This document shows positions 47,401-57,600 of a DNA stretch of 64,000 nt, in pieces. The number at the start of each line of letters is the position of its first letter. The stretch's first letter is position 1. The notes under the pieces were generated by a model. That model saw nothing but the letters and a program-made list of their open reading frames with translations. It made no database searches and was not told where the DNA came from. The DNA is taken from assembly GCF_902459465.1 (NCBI RefSeq), contig NC_047075.1, forward strand, positions 12,455,119 to 12,519,118, read 5' to 3'. This DNA comes from Asterias rubens. Lineage: Eukaryota > Echinodermata > Asteroidea > Forcipulatida > Asteriidae. The position numbers and the translations under genes are program-made.

Positions 47401-47909
47401 ATGTCGACAAGGGGTGTTACAGGCCCATAGGATGTCCCGATTAGTGGTGGTATTTCGAAAAGGCTGCCATTATTCTCGATGGGTAACCCAATGCTGTCGT
47501 CGTTAGTAGTACTACTACTAGTAGTAGTAGTAGTAAGATTATTGCATTTTGTCTTCTTAATTTTTGCTGGTCGGCCTCTTTTCAAGATCACAGAGCAGAC
47601 TTTGCACGGCCCTACCCTAGGATGTTTTTCCCAAGATATGTCAACAATACACTCCGACGATCTACCATCCCTACTTCCCGTAGGCGAAAAAACATACCTT
47701 AACGATCGTGCACACTTGGAACAGACCTGTTGTGGGTGAACATCGCTGCTGTCTCCCCAGGTACTGACAATGAATGAAGTGTAAATTTCTTTACGGAACT
47801 TGCAGCACTCCACAGGGCTTGTGTTGCTCTCGATATGTCTCGTACTTTGCAGCCTTCTTCCACAAATTCTACATAACTTTCTCAACGCTTCCTGATGGAA
47901 ATCCATCGT

Positions 47910-48850
47910 GAAAAGGCGACATTACACCGGTCAGGCAAACCTGACAGTGTGATGTTTACAAAACGCGTTGCGAAATAGCGGTGAAACGTAAACAAACCCT
48001 TTCCTATTACTTTACGTGTAGTTTGTGTGATCCCCAGCCATTGTATTCGTGTGTCCGTCTTGATGATACGAACTGTACGGTTTATATTAACGCCGTGAAC
48101 TTTGACACCGTTCAATTCGTTTTCCGGCACTTGGGTTTACATAATTTTACGTGTAGTCCGTGTCATTCTCATACCATGTACGCGCGCGCTCATATGATTA
48201 TCACGAAGTGTAAGGTTTTTATTATGAACCTGCACTTTTACACTTTTACCGTCTGCGCTTGGAAATACTCTTGGAAATAAAGCAACTATTTACAAAAATC
48301 CCTTTGCCCTTACCAAGCTAGTGGGATATGGGTGTCAGAAAATACGTTTTTACAAATAATATATGTCGGTTATGTTTGTAAAAATGACGAAACAATAGTT
48401 AATGAGTTTTCTAAACAGTTGTATCAATTTTTTTCTCTCGAGTTATTCAACTCATTGGAATGAAAAGAAAAACTGCTTTTTAATTCGATATATTATGATT
48501 TACTCGACAAGATTGGGGAAATATACTCCAAAGGAAGTTCCTTTACGTTAATAAAACATCGGAAATAAGTATCGACACTGGTGCATTCAAAATAAGTGAA
48601 CATATCAGCGCTATTCCCTACACACTACAAGCATCCCACGGCACTGCACGTCTTCACTGCATTGTGTGCACGCGTATATTAATTACTTGAGTAAAGAATT
48701 ACTGTACACACGAATGCATGGGCTTATGTTATGCACGCGCAATGGAATTGAAACAGCCGTGAGGGCCCAGCCAAGGAAATATATCTGATACTGCAGAATC
48801 ATCGGCGCTCTCATTCATCAATACCTCGTCCGCGGCATTATCGATGATAT
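47910..48850. other. Region upstream of the RAG1-N-like gene
   Basis: No coding region. Two diverged units about 132 bp apart share TTTACGTGTAG-x-x-x-GTGT (48012 and 48144) and similar spacing of later motifs. The rest is AT-rich with some CGCG sites; the promoter of the gene starting at 47906 should lie here. Confidence 0.5.
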
Positions 48851-49090
48851 TTAGTTCAGCCCCTGTTGTCTTATTTTTGCAAGTGTTTCTTTGACACGTG
48901 ATCGATGTTTTCGGACCCGTTTGTTTGTTATCTGTTTCCGTTCTTTATGTTCTTTTTTTGATAGCCTTTCCACAGGGACGTAGTATTTCTTGACACGTTT
49001 ACTTTCAGCATCCAGGAAAGCCTTCTCACCCAGTTTATTTCGTGTTCTTTCCCGATAAGCAGCTTGTATTTCTGCCCGTGTTTTCCCCAT
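48851..49090 (-). CDS. Small basic protein, possible N-terminal exon of the unclassified transposase family
   Basis: Starts MGKTRAEIQAAYRERTRNKL and continues with KRVKKYYVPVERLSKKEHKE and a Lys/Arg-rich helix, 79 codons to a stop. A good acceptor (TTTTTCCAG) lies 20-odd bases before the Met. From memory, larger proteins of the family seen at 50662 and 36890 start with such an xKTRAEIQ-x-x-YRER segment, so this may be their first coding exon. It is on the opposite strand to the gene at 50662, so either an inversion has occurred or it is a separate, divergently transcribed small protein that may bind DNA. Confidence 0.5.
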   Translation of the reverse strand: MGKTRAEIQAAYRERTRNKLGEKAFLDAESKRVKKYYVPVERLSKKEHKERKQITNKRVRKHRSRVKETLAKIRQQGLN

Positions 49091-49199
49091 ATTTGGAACC
49101 ACCGCACCGTGAACTGGAAAAAGACAAAGAGAACAAGTTGGAATGTAGAGATTCATGAAATGAGTATTCAATTTCCACAAAAATAACTGTCCGTGTAAA

Positions 49200-50310
49200 A
49201 AAACAACCTTCCGCGTTTATGTGTAACTTACGTTACCACGGGTTTCCCGTTTTTTTTAACAGTTGAATTAAACAAAACAATTCTAAACTTACCCTTTTAA
49301 TTATGTGTGTATACGGACTAAGTTTAGACAAGTTGATTGTGATCATCAAAGGTCATTCAACGATTCTATAAACACAAAAAAAACATTAAAAAAAGAAACT
49401 TACGTTACTACTAAGTATAGTTTAATGAAAACCGAGCGTACATCAACTTACAAGTAAACAACTTTTAAATTAAGGTAGTGATACTCTTTTTCAAACAAGG
49501 ATCCATAACTCTCTTAAAACAGATCTGAATATAAACTTCAATTGTCTTCCGTAACAAGATGAACAATGACATATTTTAGTATTTTATATGAAACTTACGT
49601 TACCTTTCAATGTCCGTAAAATCATTAATATTTTAACAAAAAGTCTAACAATTTAGTTGATATTTAATACCAACCTCAGAGAGGAGAACCTCTGACTTCC
49701 TTTGCCAAGATATAAATGGATATTTAACTAGTTTTATGAAAAATATCTTCAGAACTTACCAAAGTTTAAAAGATTCTTTCTTCGTCACACCATGTGCGTC
49801 GAGTACTAACACGCCATTTTATGAATGAAACCGGTTGCTAAGGTGTCTCTGACACATGGTGGCGCCTTTGGTTAATTAATTTTAGAGCCCTCTATCATCA
49901 TTCCTGATAAATTAAAACAAATAATAAATCACGGTAACGTATGTTACGTAACGTAAATTTCAAGAAGTACTTTTGGCGTGAATTTTTCCATTAATGCAAG
50001 CATGTTTAACTGGGGCATGGTGTAATTTCCAAGTAGGGACACGGGGCTTACCCTTGGGCCGCATTTTATAAATACCCAACTTACGCGGGTTAATAAAATC
50101 TGATAACGTATGTTTCATATCATAAAAACACATATTTGAAAGCAAAAGAGAAAACTGTGGTATGGAGAAAATGCTTTCATGTCGGGTTTTAAAATTATGA
50201 GGGATGATTTATACATACATCAATCTGTTGATACATGCAAACACAGTGTTAATACGTTTGATCAAAGTATTCTGAATTGACGTGATTTTATCGGTAACGT
50301 AAATTACAGT
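49200..50310. promoter_or_regulatory. Cluster of TTACGTTAC motifs
   Basis: The string ACTTACGTTAC or its complement GTAACGTAA recurs at about 49228, 49409, 49594, 49931-49955 and 50291, with related TAACGTATGTT at 50103. They lie in the AT-rich gap between the small minus-strand gene and the plus-strand gene at 50662. Repeated short motifs here could be subterminal transposase-binding sites or shared promoter elements. The rest of the interval holds nothing I can name. Confidence 0.4.
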
Positions 50311-50661
50311 CGAACTTGCGACACACTTTGATCTTTAAAAACCGAGGTTCCAGAGAAAGGATATGAAAATCAAATTCAGTCATCAGGTTGACGTGACATT
50401 TCCACAAACATTAAAAAAAGAAAGGGTAGAAAGTGACATTTAGTTTGGACTGCACAACCATGGAAACGTCAATGTTCTTTTTTGCGACACATACTTTTAA
50501 TCCCGACTCGATGAAAACCACCTTCAAAGACTAGCGCTGTTTGAAGAACTAGATTATGTTTTGGAAAATCGTTCACTGATGAGTTCCTTTATAACATGGC
50601 AGTACATTTTCCAACATATCATGTCCAGATATTTTATTACACTTGCTAAAACATATGCGAC

Positions 50662-53256
50662 ATGAAAAACACGTTTTTGCGGCGATATACTGGGAATGGC
50701 CCTGAAATGCCTAACAAAAAAGGGCTTACGGCAAATGCAACAGAAGCCAAGTTCGTCCTCAACAAAACCCTCGCCGCAACTCATCATGGACTTTTGGAAG
50801 ACAATCCCGGTATGAAGCTCAGCAAATCCACATTTGCCGCCTTGAGACCAAAAAATGTCCTTGTTCAGAGCAAAGCAAAGCTGTATCAGTGCCTGTGCGA
50901 GAACTGTGCTAATGTTGATTTGAAAATCAAAGTTATCAATCAAGAAGCTCTAAAGCAAAAAGTCGGTACCATCCAAAATCGCTACCATGCTTGTAATCTG
51001 ACTCTTTGCACTGCAACAGGTTCATATGCACAACTAGCATGTATTGATCGGCAATGTTCGCAATGTGGGGTGAGTAACTTGGCAAGATTTCTTGGTCCTC
51101 TTCTGGAAAAGAACGGTGATAAAATGGTGTCATGGCAGTATTGGGGGTCAACAACCTACAACGACGGCAAAAAGAGGATGGCACTTCTTCGATCTGATGG
51201 TTGTCTTTCATCTCTTGTTGAAGAACTGGAGCTTGAGCTTCAAACCTTTGCAGCGCATCTTTTTGTGGCCCGTTGGCAGCAGTTTCAGTTCTACTCGGTA
51301 ATGAGACATCCTCCAGAATCATCAGTAGTTTTGGTGATGGATTTTGCTGAAAATTTCAGTTGCCTAACTCAGCATGAAGTACAAAGTGCACATTGGTATG
51401 CTGTGCAAATTACCATCCATCCCTTGGTCGCTCTGTACAACTGTCCTGATTGTGACTCGAGTCAGCCTGTGAGAGAAGCCATTGACATAATATCGGATGA
51501 CAGGAACCATGATACCAATGCAGTATGGCGTTTCACTCAAGTAGCAATTCATCATCTACAACAGGTCCGAGGACTTGATGTTCAGCGACTGATTCAGTTC
51601 ACTGAAGGGTGCAGCGCACAATATAAATCGAAGACTCCTTTTGCCGACTTGTCTCACGGTACCGAGGATCTCGGGATCAAGAGGGTATAGCGGAATTTCT
51701 TTGGGTCTCATCATGGAAAGAATCCCTGTGACGGTGAGGGCGGGATACTCAAAAATGCCGCAACTAGAGCCATCCATTCTGAACCAGATGTTCAAATCAA
51801 CAGCGCCAAGGCCTTCTTTGATTTCTGTGTCATCAGGCTAAGCAAAGGTAGAGCAAGTGGCAGTGGAGAATGCAACCACTCTCGAAGGTCGTTTTATTTG
51901 CTAGAAAAAGAAGATATCATAAGGGACAGGCCTGGAAGATCAACTGCAACAACTCAACCTGGAACGCGCAAAATCCATGCAGCAGTTGGGGTAAAGCCAT
52001 ATCATCTTGAAGTTCGACGGCTGTCATGCTTCTGCAATGCATGCAATGGTCTTGACAAGACCCAGGTTTGCGCCAACAGAGAATACGTGACAAAGTGGTC
52101 AAAGAAGAAACTAGGCATAAAAACACCTGAAGCAAACAACACTGTTGAACTCCCTGCCATGCGCCCGAACCCAGTAATTGAAATTATTTCAGACACTACC
52201 CCTGATGCAGACACTACTCCTGATGCAGACACAACCTCTGATGCAGACACTACCCCTGATGCAGGCAGTACCCCTGATGCAGACATGCCCAGTATGGACA
52301 CTATCCCAAATGCAGAAACCAGAGCAGGTTAGTCAACAATATTATAATGCAAGAGCAATCTTGATAATATAACATGAAAACTAATGGTTGACTGTTTACA
52401 ACATTGGATTTAATTTGCTATTTCAACCGAGGATGATGGACAGAGCCAGACCACCCCTGATGCAGACACTACCCCTGATGTGGCAACAATCTCCAGTGCC
52501 AACATCACTCCCAATGAAGATGCACAAGCCAAAGCAGGTTAGTCAACAATGAGTTAGGAACAAAAAGCTGGAATTAAATGTTGATTCTGGCATGAAAATT
52601 AACTGTTTATTCAATTTAAGCATGCAACAAACATGGTAACAACAAAACTTTATCAATACTTACTTCACTCCATCAGCTCTGATATATTTGTCTTCCATCC
52701 ATTGAAAAAGTAAAAAATATTATTTTCTTATTCTTTAGCATCCTCGGTCCCATTTTTCTTATTATTTAGCATCCTCGGTCCCATTTTTCTTGACACTTAA
52801 TACTTCATCATCATCACAAATGCACACCATCAGTGCTGGGTTTGATCTCATCATTGAAACAATTGGGCTTGCGAACCCCCCCCCCCCTGCAACATTCCAA
52901 TTTCAGATTGATCCTATTAAGTGCGGAAAAGGCTTCTTTAAGTTTATCCAGATTATCTGTTCTGCTTTCTTGCTTCCCTAGCAGGCGTTGGGACCTTTCA
53001 GGAAGGAGACTGGTGTACTGTGAAATACGATGGGAGCTACTACCCAGTCATTATTGAGCAACGCAATAATACCAACTTTCTTGTATCTGTGATGGTATCA
53101 ACAGGAAGGTCACATTGGAAGTGGCCCATTTCACCTGACTGTGTGTGGTATACTAAAGAAAACGTGATGCGTACAATTCAACCTCCAGAACCTGTGTCAT
53201 CCAGGGGCGTGTACCACTTCCGAAACATTGATGCGACATTAAATAAAGAACCTTAG
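50662..53256 (+). CDS. Unclassified transposase-like protein, nearly intact
   Basis: The main exon, 50662-52327, has one in-frame TAG at 51688-51690 and is otherwise open. Seen in order: zinc-like Cys pairs (CLCENC, CIDRQCSQC), VVLVMDFAENFSCL, HEVQSAHWYAVQITIHPLVA, REAIDIISDDRNHDTNAV, RLIQFTEGCSAQYKSK, then after the stop FFGSHHGKNPCD. Regularly spaced acidic residues in these strings could form a DDE/DDD catalytic set; that is inference. A Thr-Pro-Asp-Ala-Asp repeat follows (52193-52290). A last exon, 52985-53256, encodes GTFQEGDWCTVKYDGSYYPV and SRGVYHF. No start upstream of 50662 is in frame, so the N-terminus is missing or lies at 48851-49090 on the other strand. I know of no named superfamily for it. 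Confidence 0.72.
52193..52290 (+). repeat. 18-bp coding repeat (Thr-Pro-Asp-Ala-Asp-Thr)
   Basis: CCTGATGCAGACACTACC-type units repeat about five times in frame with the main exon, giving an acidic low-complexity linker. Confidence 0.9.
52432..52537 (+). other. Diverged duplicate of the preceding exon end
   Basis: Encodes the same TPDADTTPD motif and ends in AAAGCAG followed by GTTAGTCAACAAT, nearly the exon end and donor at 52322-52340. Its start phase does not fit the previous exon, so it is a duplicated or alternative exon. The following intron interval to 52984 holds a repeated CATCCTCGGTCCCATTTTTC (about 52739 and 52769). Confidence 0.6.
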
Positions 53257-53259
53257 CGG

Positions 53260-54680
53260 GTACACGCAAGACTTGAAGAAGTTATTGTTCACTTCGCTTT
53301 GGCACCAGGATTTACTTTCATACAGCCGGCACAATGTTGATTGTATCCAATGTTGGGATTAATTGATTGAATTAAAACTGTTGAAACTGATGGTACGTTT
53401 GAAACAAAGTGTTCTTCCGAATAATGAAGGTTGTTTGAGGTGGAGACCCGGTGGACACTTTTTTTTTCTGAGCAATATTTGATCTATCATCATTTCGGAC
53501 AGTTAATGATGCCCCTTGGACTTCTATGGAGTTTTATGCAGACACTTTAGTCATGTGTTTGAGCGTTGTGTTTGTATGGTTATTGTTCACTTTGATTGTG
53601 CAATGTTTCATTTGTTGTATTAACGGGATTCTACTTTGGTAGGTTAATTCTTAAACCTAGCTTTAGCTGATGATGTTTGTCTTATTTGGACCATTATTTA
53701 ACCATAGCATATAACGCTTGACCATCAGCATTACACATGAGTTTTATTTATCTGTGTGCGGAGGGAAATTTGTTTCCAGTCAAATTGTCTCATAATTAAA
53801 TTGTCATTTTGACGATGGCTTAATGCTAATTCTGTCTTCATAACCCGCACAGTATGCTGTATTAATCCTGTTGTTGTTTTTTTTTAGTTGGGGGGGGGGG
53901 TGGAGCTTCTTGACAGACTACAATACCTTCATGCAATTAATTTCCAGTCCATGAATTGCGTCTTTTATTAACAGCATTGTAATTTGTAGGCCATACACAT
54001 GTACCATTTGTAATGCTAAGTCTGTCTTCTTTACTAAAGTACAAACATGTTGAATTAAGGGGGCGGGGACAAGATAGGGGGCAGGGAAACCTGGGAACAT
54101 TCCTACTGATACATCTTTCGTGTACAGTTACTTTTAAACCATTACGATTGGGCTTGAAAACCAACATAATCCATTATGTGACATCCAAAATAATAATTCT
54201 GTCCTTGTTACATACGTAACCTCACCAAGTTTAACAGGATCAATAATTACCAGTGAATGTAGTTACTTAAGCTAGACAGCAAGGATGAAGGCTTGTTTTG
54301 TGAGCATTGATGTTTAAATTGTGATTGTTTGATTCTTTTGGTTGTATCAAACTTTTGCCCTGATACCTCACAATACAGCAGATGGTTGAATGATTTATGA
54401 CTGGCACCCCTGAACACAAACAAACAAAAACGGGAGGCCACTCATGTACATGTAAGAACATGTACATGTAACATGTACATGTAGGTCAGTTGATAGAGCA
54501 CAATCTGGGGGTCAGACTCAAATCTTACATAGTTACTTACTGTGGTTGTCTGTGCTGACACCAAAAGTGATTGAGACTAATTGTAACTTTGTATAGATCA
54601 AACACATTGTAGGATGAGCAAACTGACATACAGGGTTTAAGCAAAATATTGAATTCAGCTTGTGTTTATCTATCCTTCAG
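53260..54680. other. Non-coding stretch
   Basis: No coding region recognised. Contains a poly-G/T tract near 53880-53900, a short ACATGTACATGTA minisatellite (54445-54484) and a tRNA-like sequence directly after it. Confidence 0.5.
54482..54530 (+). other. tRNA-like half, probably SINE remnant
   Basis: TAGGTCAGTTGATAGAGCAC resembles a polymerase III A box, and GTCAGACTCAAATCT 26 bases later resembles a weak B box. The stems do not complete a cloverleaf. Confidence 0.35.
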
Positions 54681-57600
54681 AAAAAGGAGTCTTCGCCAAA
54701 AAGACCTTCAAGAAGAAGTTTCTCCTTGAATGTGTAGGGGAGCTTATAGCCCATAAGGAGGCCCTCAAAAGGGAAAAGGAGTACACTCCTTCCAAAGGAA
54801 GTTTTTTGTACTTTTTTGTGCACGATGGTAGACAAAAATGGTAAGTGAATAAAATACTGCATGATACTTTGTGGGAGTGGGATACTTTTTAAGTCCTTTG
54901 GCCGAAGTCCCGAGGTACCCGGCGAGATACCGGGGTGAATCCGCTACAGATGGTGTCAGAAGTGGGATAGGCGCCGTAGTGTAACACCACAGGAAATTCC
55001 ATAAGTAACACCTACGCCTAGAAGGCGCCAATCACGGAGCACAATCACCTATATGGGACACAGCTATGAGTTTAATTGACTTTGATGAAGATGAATTGTC
55101 GGAAGTCGTGCAGAGTAGCGCCGATGATTCTAGCTGGGGTAGAGATGAAATAGAGAAGATCAAGGCAGAAATGCGTGAGCTGAAGTTGCAAATGCAGCAG
55201 ACGTTAAGAAGAGATTCGGGTTTCCAGTCAGATGCGTCAATGGTTAACCAGTGTAGTAACACAGAAGTGGCTAGTTTATATATGGGAATGTCTACGCCTG
55301 CGTCTAGTTTGTATTTAGCGCCTACACCACGGCCATGCACCAGGTTGCGTTCCACACCAGCGCCTCCGCCGACTCCTATCCTTTCACAGGTGGGATGGAC
55401 GATGTCTTCGTCGGAAAGGAAGTTCATGGATTGCCTCGCGGAAGATGTGTTGCCGGCCTTGGAGCAACAAGGGAGAGAAGCATGCCGAAAGAGAAGCACG
55501 CACCCAGGAGCTTCAGTACATTCTGCTGGAGGCGACCCGTGTCTACAGGCGAGGGCAACAGTTAAAAAGGTGACTGAGCCTGCACAGAAAAACGTAGAGT
55601 TGGAAGTGACAAGACGGCCGAATATTGTGCCAGACAGGTTCAGTGGGAAAACCCCATGGCGAGACTACAAGCAACACTTTGAGGCCTGCAGATTGGCAAA
55701 TAACTGGACAGACAATCAAGCCAAAGTTTTTTTTGCAGCAAGTTTGCAAGGGTCTGCAGTAAAGGCGTTAGGAAATCTGACAAGAGGTGGAAATCATGTC
55801 ACCTACCAAGAGTTGGTGAGCTTTTTGAAAAAAAGGGTTGGGGCCCGGGCAACTCGCCGAGAACCACCTAATGGAGTTGCGTCATAGGCGACAGGGGAAA
55901 AGGGAAACATTACAGGATCTTGGTCAGGCAATAGGGAGCTGGCAACATTAGCCTATCCGGAGATTGCAGAAGAGGGGAAAGACCGCCTAGCGAGAGGCCA
56001 TTTTTCAGATGCAATTGAGGACCAAGCCGTACGGGAAGGGATTTTCCGGGCGAGGCCAAGCATCCTGGATGAGGCAATAAGGGCAGCAATGGCGACAGAG
56101 AACTTTTTTAAAATAGAGGAGCAACGGACGGAGATACGCAAGAGTCCTCGGAGGTGAGGCAGAGGCTCCTCAGCCAGGGTTAGAAAAGATGTTCGACGAC
56201 ATACACTGGAGAACAACCCGGGCCATACAAGAGGCGCAAGCTGAAAAAAGGGCTTGGATGGCAGCCCAACTTGCCCAAATAAAACCTATGGAGAGAGTTC
56301 AGAAAAGAGAAAACAAAGAGATAACACCTATCAAGGACGGCGACCTTTGGCTGACGTTGTGTGCTACAGGTGTCACAAGAAAGGCAACTACGCACGAGAT
56401 TGTCAGCAGAAGAATACAGACAAAGGACACAGAACCACCTGCACCGGGAGGACACCTGTGTAGGCTGGTCCGAGTGAATGACGAGCAGCCAGGGACGTAC
56501 AGAGCGTCACCGAAACAACCACGCGGGAGGTTTTCAGCGAGGGGAGGAAAATCACCAAGGACCAGACCAAGCGAGTCTTCGGTTGCGCCTTTGAGGTGGG
56601 AGTGGCGATGTACAAGCCGAAGTAGCGATTTCCGGTTTTAGCACCTTGACAGGACTTTTTAAGTGTTTTTGAGTTTCACCGTCTAGGGCCTACTTTGTGG
56701 AAGGCGTTGTTGTCTATAAAGACAGATACCAGGGTGAAGGTTCACCTTTTTCGAGATGAAAACATATATTTATTGTTTTATACAGAGTTGTATATAAGGT
56801 TTACGTCAGAACCGTTTCTATTGTATAAGAAGAGAGAAATGTACTTTGTGCTTAAAGGCCTACTTGGGTCAGTTTTGTTTTTTGTTCATTTAGTGTCGCT
56901 ATTTCTATCTCTGCTGTTTCTGCTGCCGGCTGTGTTGCTGCTCGGTGCTGTTCTGTTTAGTTGTCCCGGAGCAAGTTACAGACCAAATTGTTGCATTGGA
57001 AGCGCTGCCGGACTAGGGTGAGTAGCTGCACCTCGTAGATCAGTCCCGGTGTCCATTCATGATTAATTACTAAGTTCTAGTGATTCTATAGATTGCCTCT
57101 CATTTAACAACCAATCAGCCTCAGCACCTAATAAGGAACCCTACTCAATGCCAGTAGTGATTCAATAAACCAGCCCAATTCCGAATATTAAGCAGTGTCA
57201 AGTGTGAACTAATTGGAGTCTCAGCCCTGTGTGTGGTGTGTGTGTGTGTGGGTGATTTAGCTAGGCGCCTGGGGGTAGATTTCACCCGAAACGAGTACGC
57301 CCCACCGGTCTCTGTGGTAACCACTCATCCAGAGGCCGAAGTCCCGAGGTACCCGGCGAGATACCGGGGTGAATCCGGTACAATATTAGTGTTGATGCAA
57401 CTCATACATCAAGACTCGGTCGGATGGTGAACGATGGCCAAAATTCTGATCTTAACTGTAGAATGGAGGTTGTTCAGACATCTACATATATGAGCCCAAG
57501 TTGCCTTTTCGCAACAACAGATATCTGTCAAGAGACAGAATTACGTTTTGATGATGGAGTTTTGGACCTCCCATGGCGCAAGGTTAGCATGCTTACAACT

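Larger units (their letters stand above)
40142..47906 (-). pseudogene. N-RAG-TP-like transposase with RAG1-type N-terminus, ten exons, interrupted
   Basis: Exon 1, 46865-47906, starts MDFHQEALRKLCRICGRRLQ. It then has HPQQVCSKC, WEKHPRVGPCKVC and a RING finger (CCVC...PCEHNFCSTC...CPVC, about 47230-47380), followed in a +1 frame near 47180 by VACVKCGTVGNLEKMANHFC. That order of zinc sites matches the RAG1 N-terminal region. Later exons: 46408-46562, 46080-46292, 45580-45822, 45187-45263, 44656-44839 joined to 42308-42340 across an insertion, 41764-42108, 41319-41459, 40989-41199 and 40142-40452. The body has IWLKFGGDKGGNSFKLDFQI, LFVFGDYEFLMKIYG, LPSLHISLGIYKKLYDMLE, RQAYHGKAFVGNHVHK and ITPKMHLLENHA, and lacks the RAG1 core. 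One frameshift and a 2.3-kb insertion disable it. Confidence 0.78.
54900..57382 (+). mobile_element. Gag-only Ty3/gypsy-type LTR element
   Basis: A 49-bp LTR remnant (54900-54948, ending CCGCTACA) is followed by GA and the primer-binding-like TGGTGTCAGAAGTGGGATAG. The same 49 bp close the 3' LTR (57334-57382). Between them is gag with a CCHC knuckle and then directly the 3' LTR. Protease, RT, RNase H and integrase are missing. The 3' LTR probably starts near 56600 after a purine-rich GAGGTGGGAGTGG string. Both ends lie within an intron of the SET gene. Confidence 0.8.

Noticed and set aside
40142..47906. True RAG1 or ProtoRAG gene
   Set aside because: The N-terminal zinc sites and RING fit, but none of the RAG1 core strings appear in exons 2-10 and no RAG2-like Kelch protein lies nearby.
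50554..51322. Minus-strand frames opposite the transposase-like gene
   Set aside because: They mirror a well-supported plus-strand frame and have no motifs of their own.
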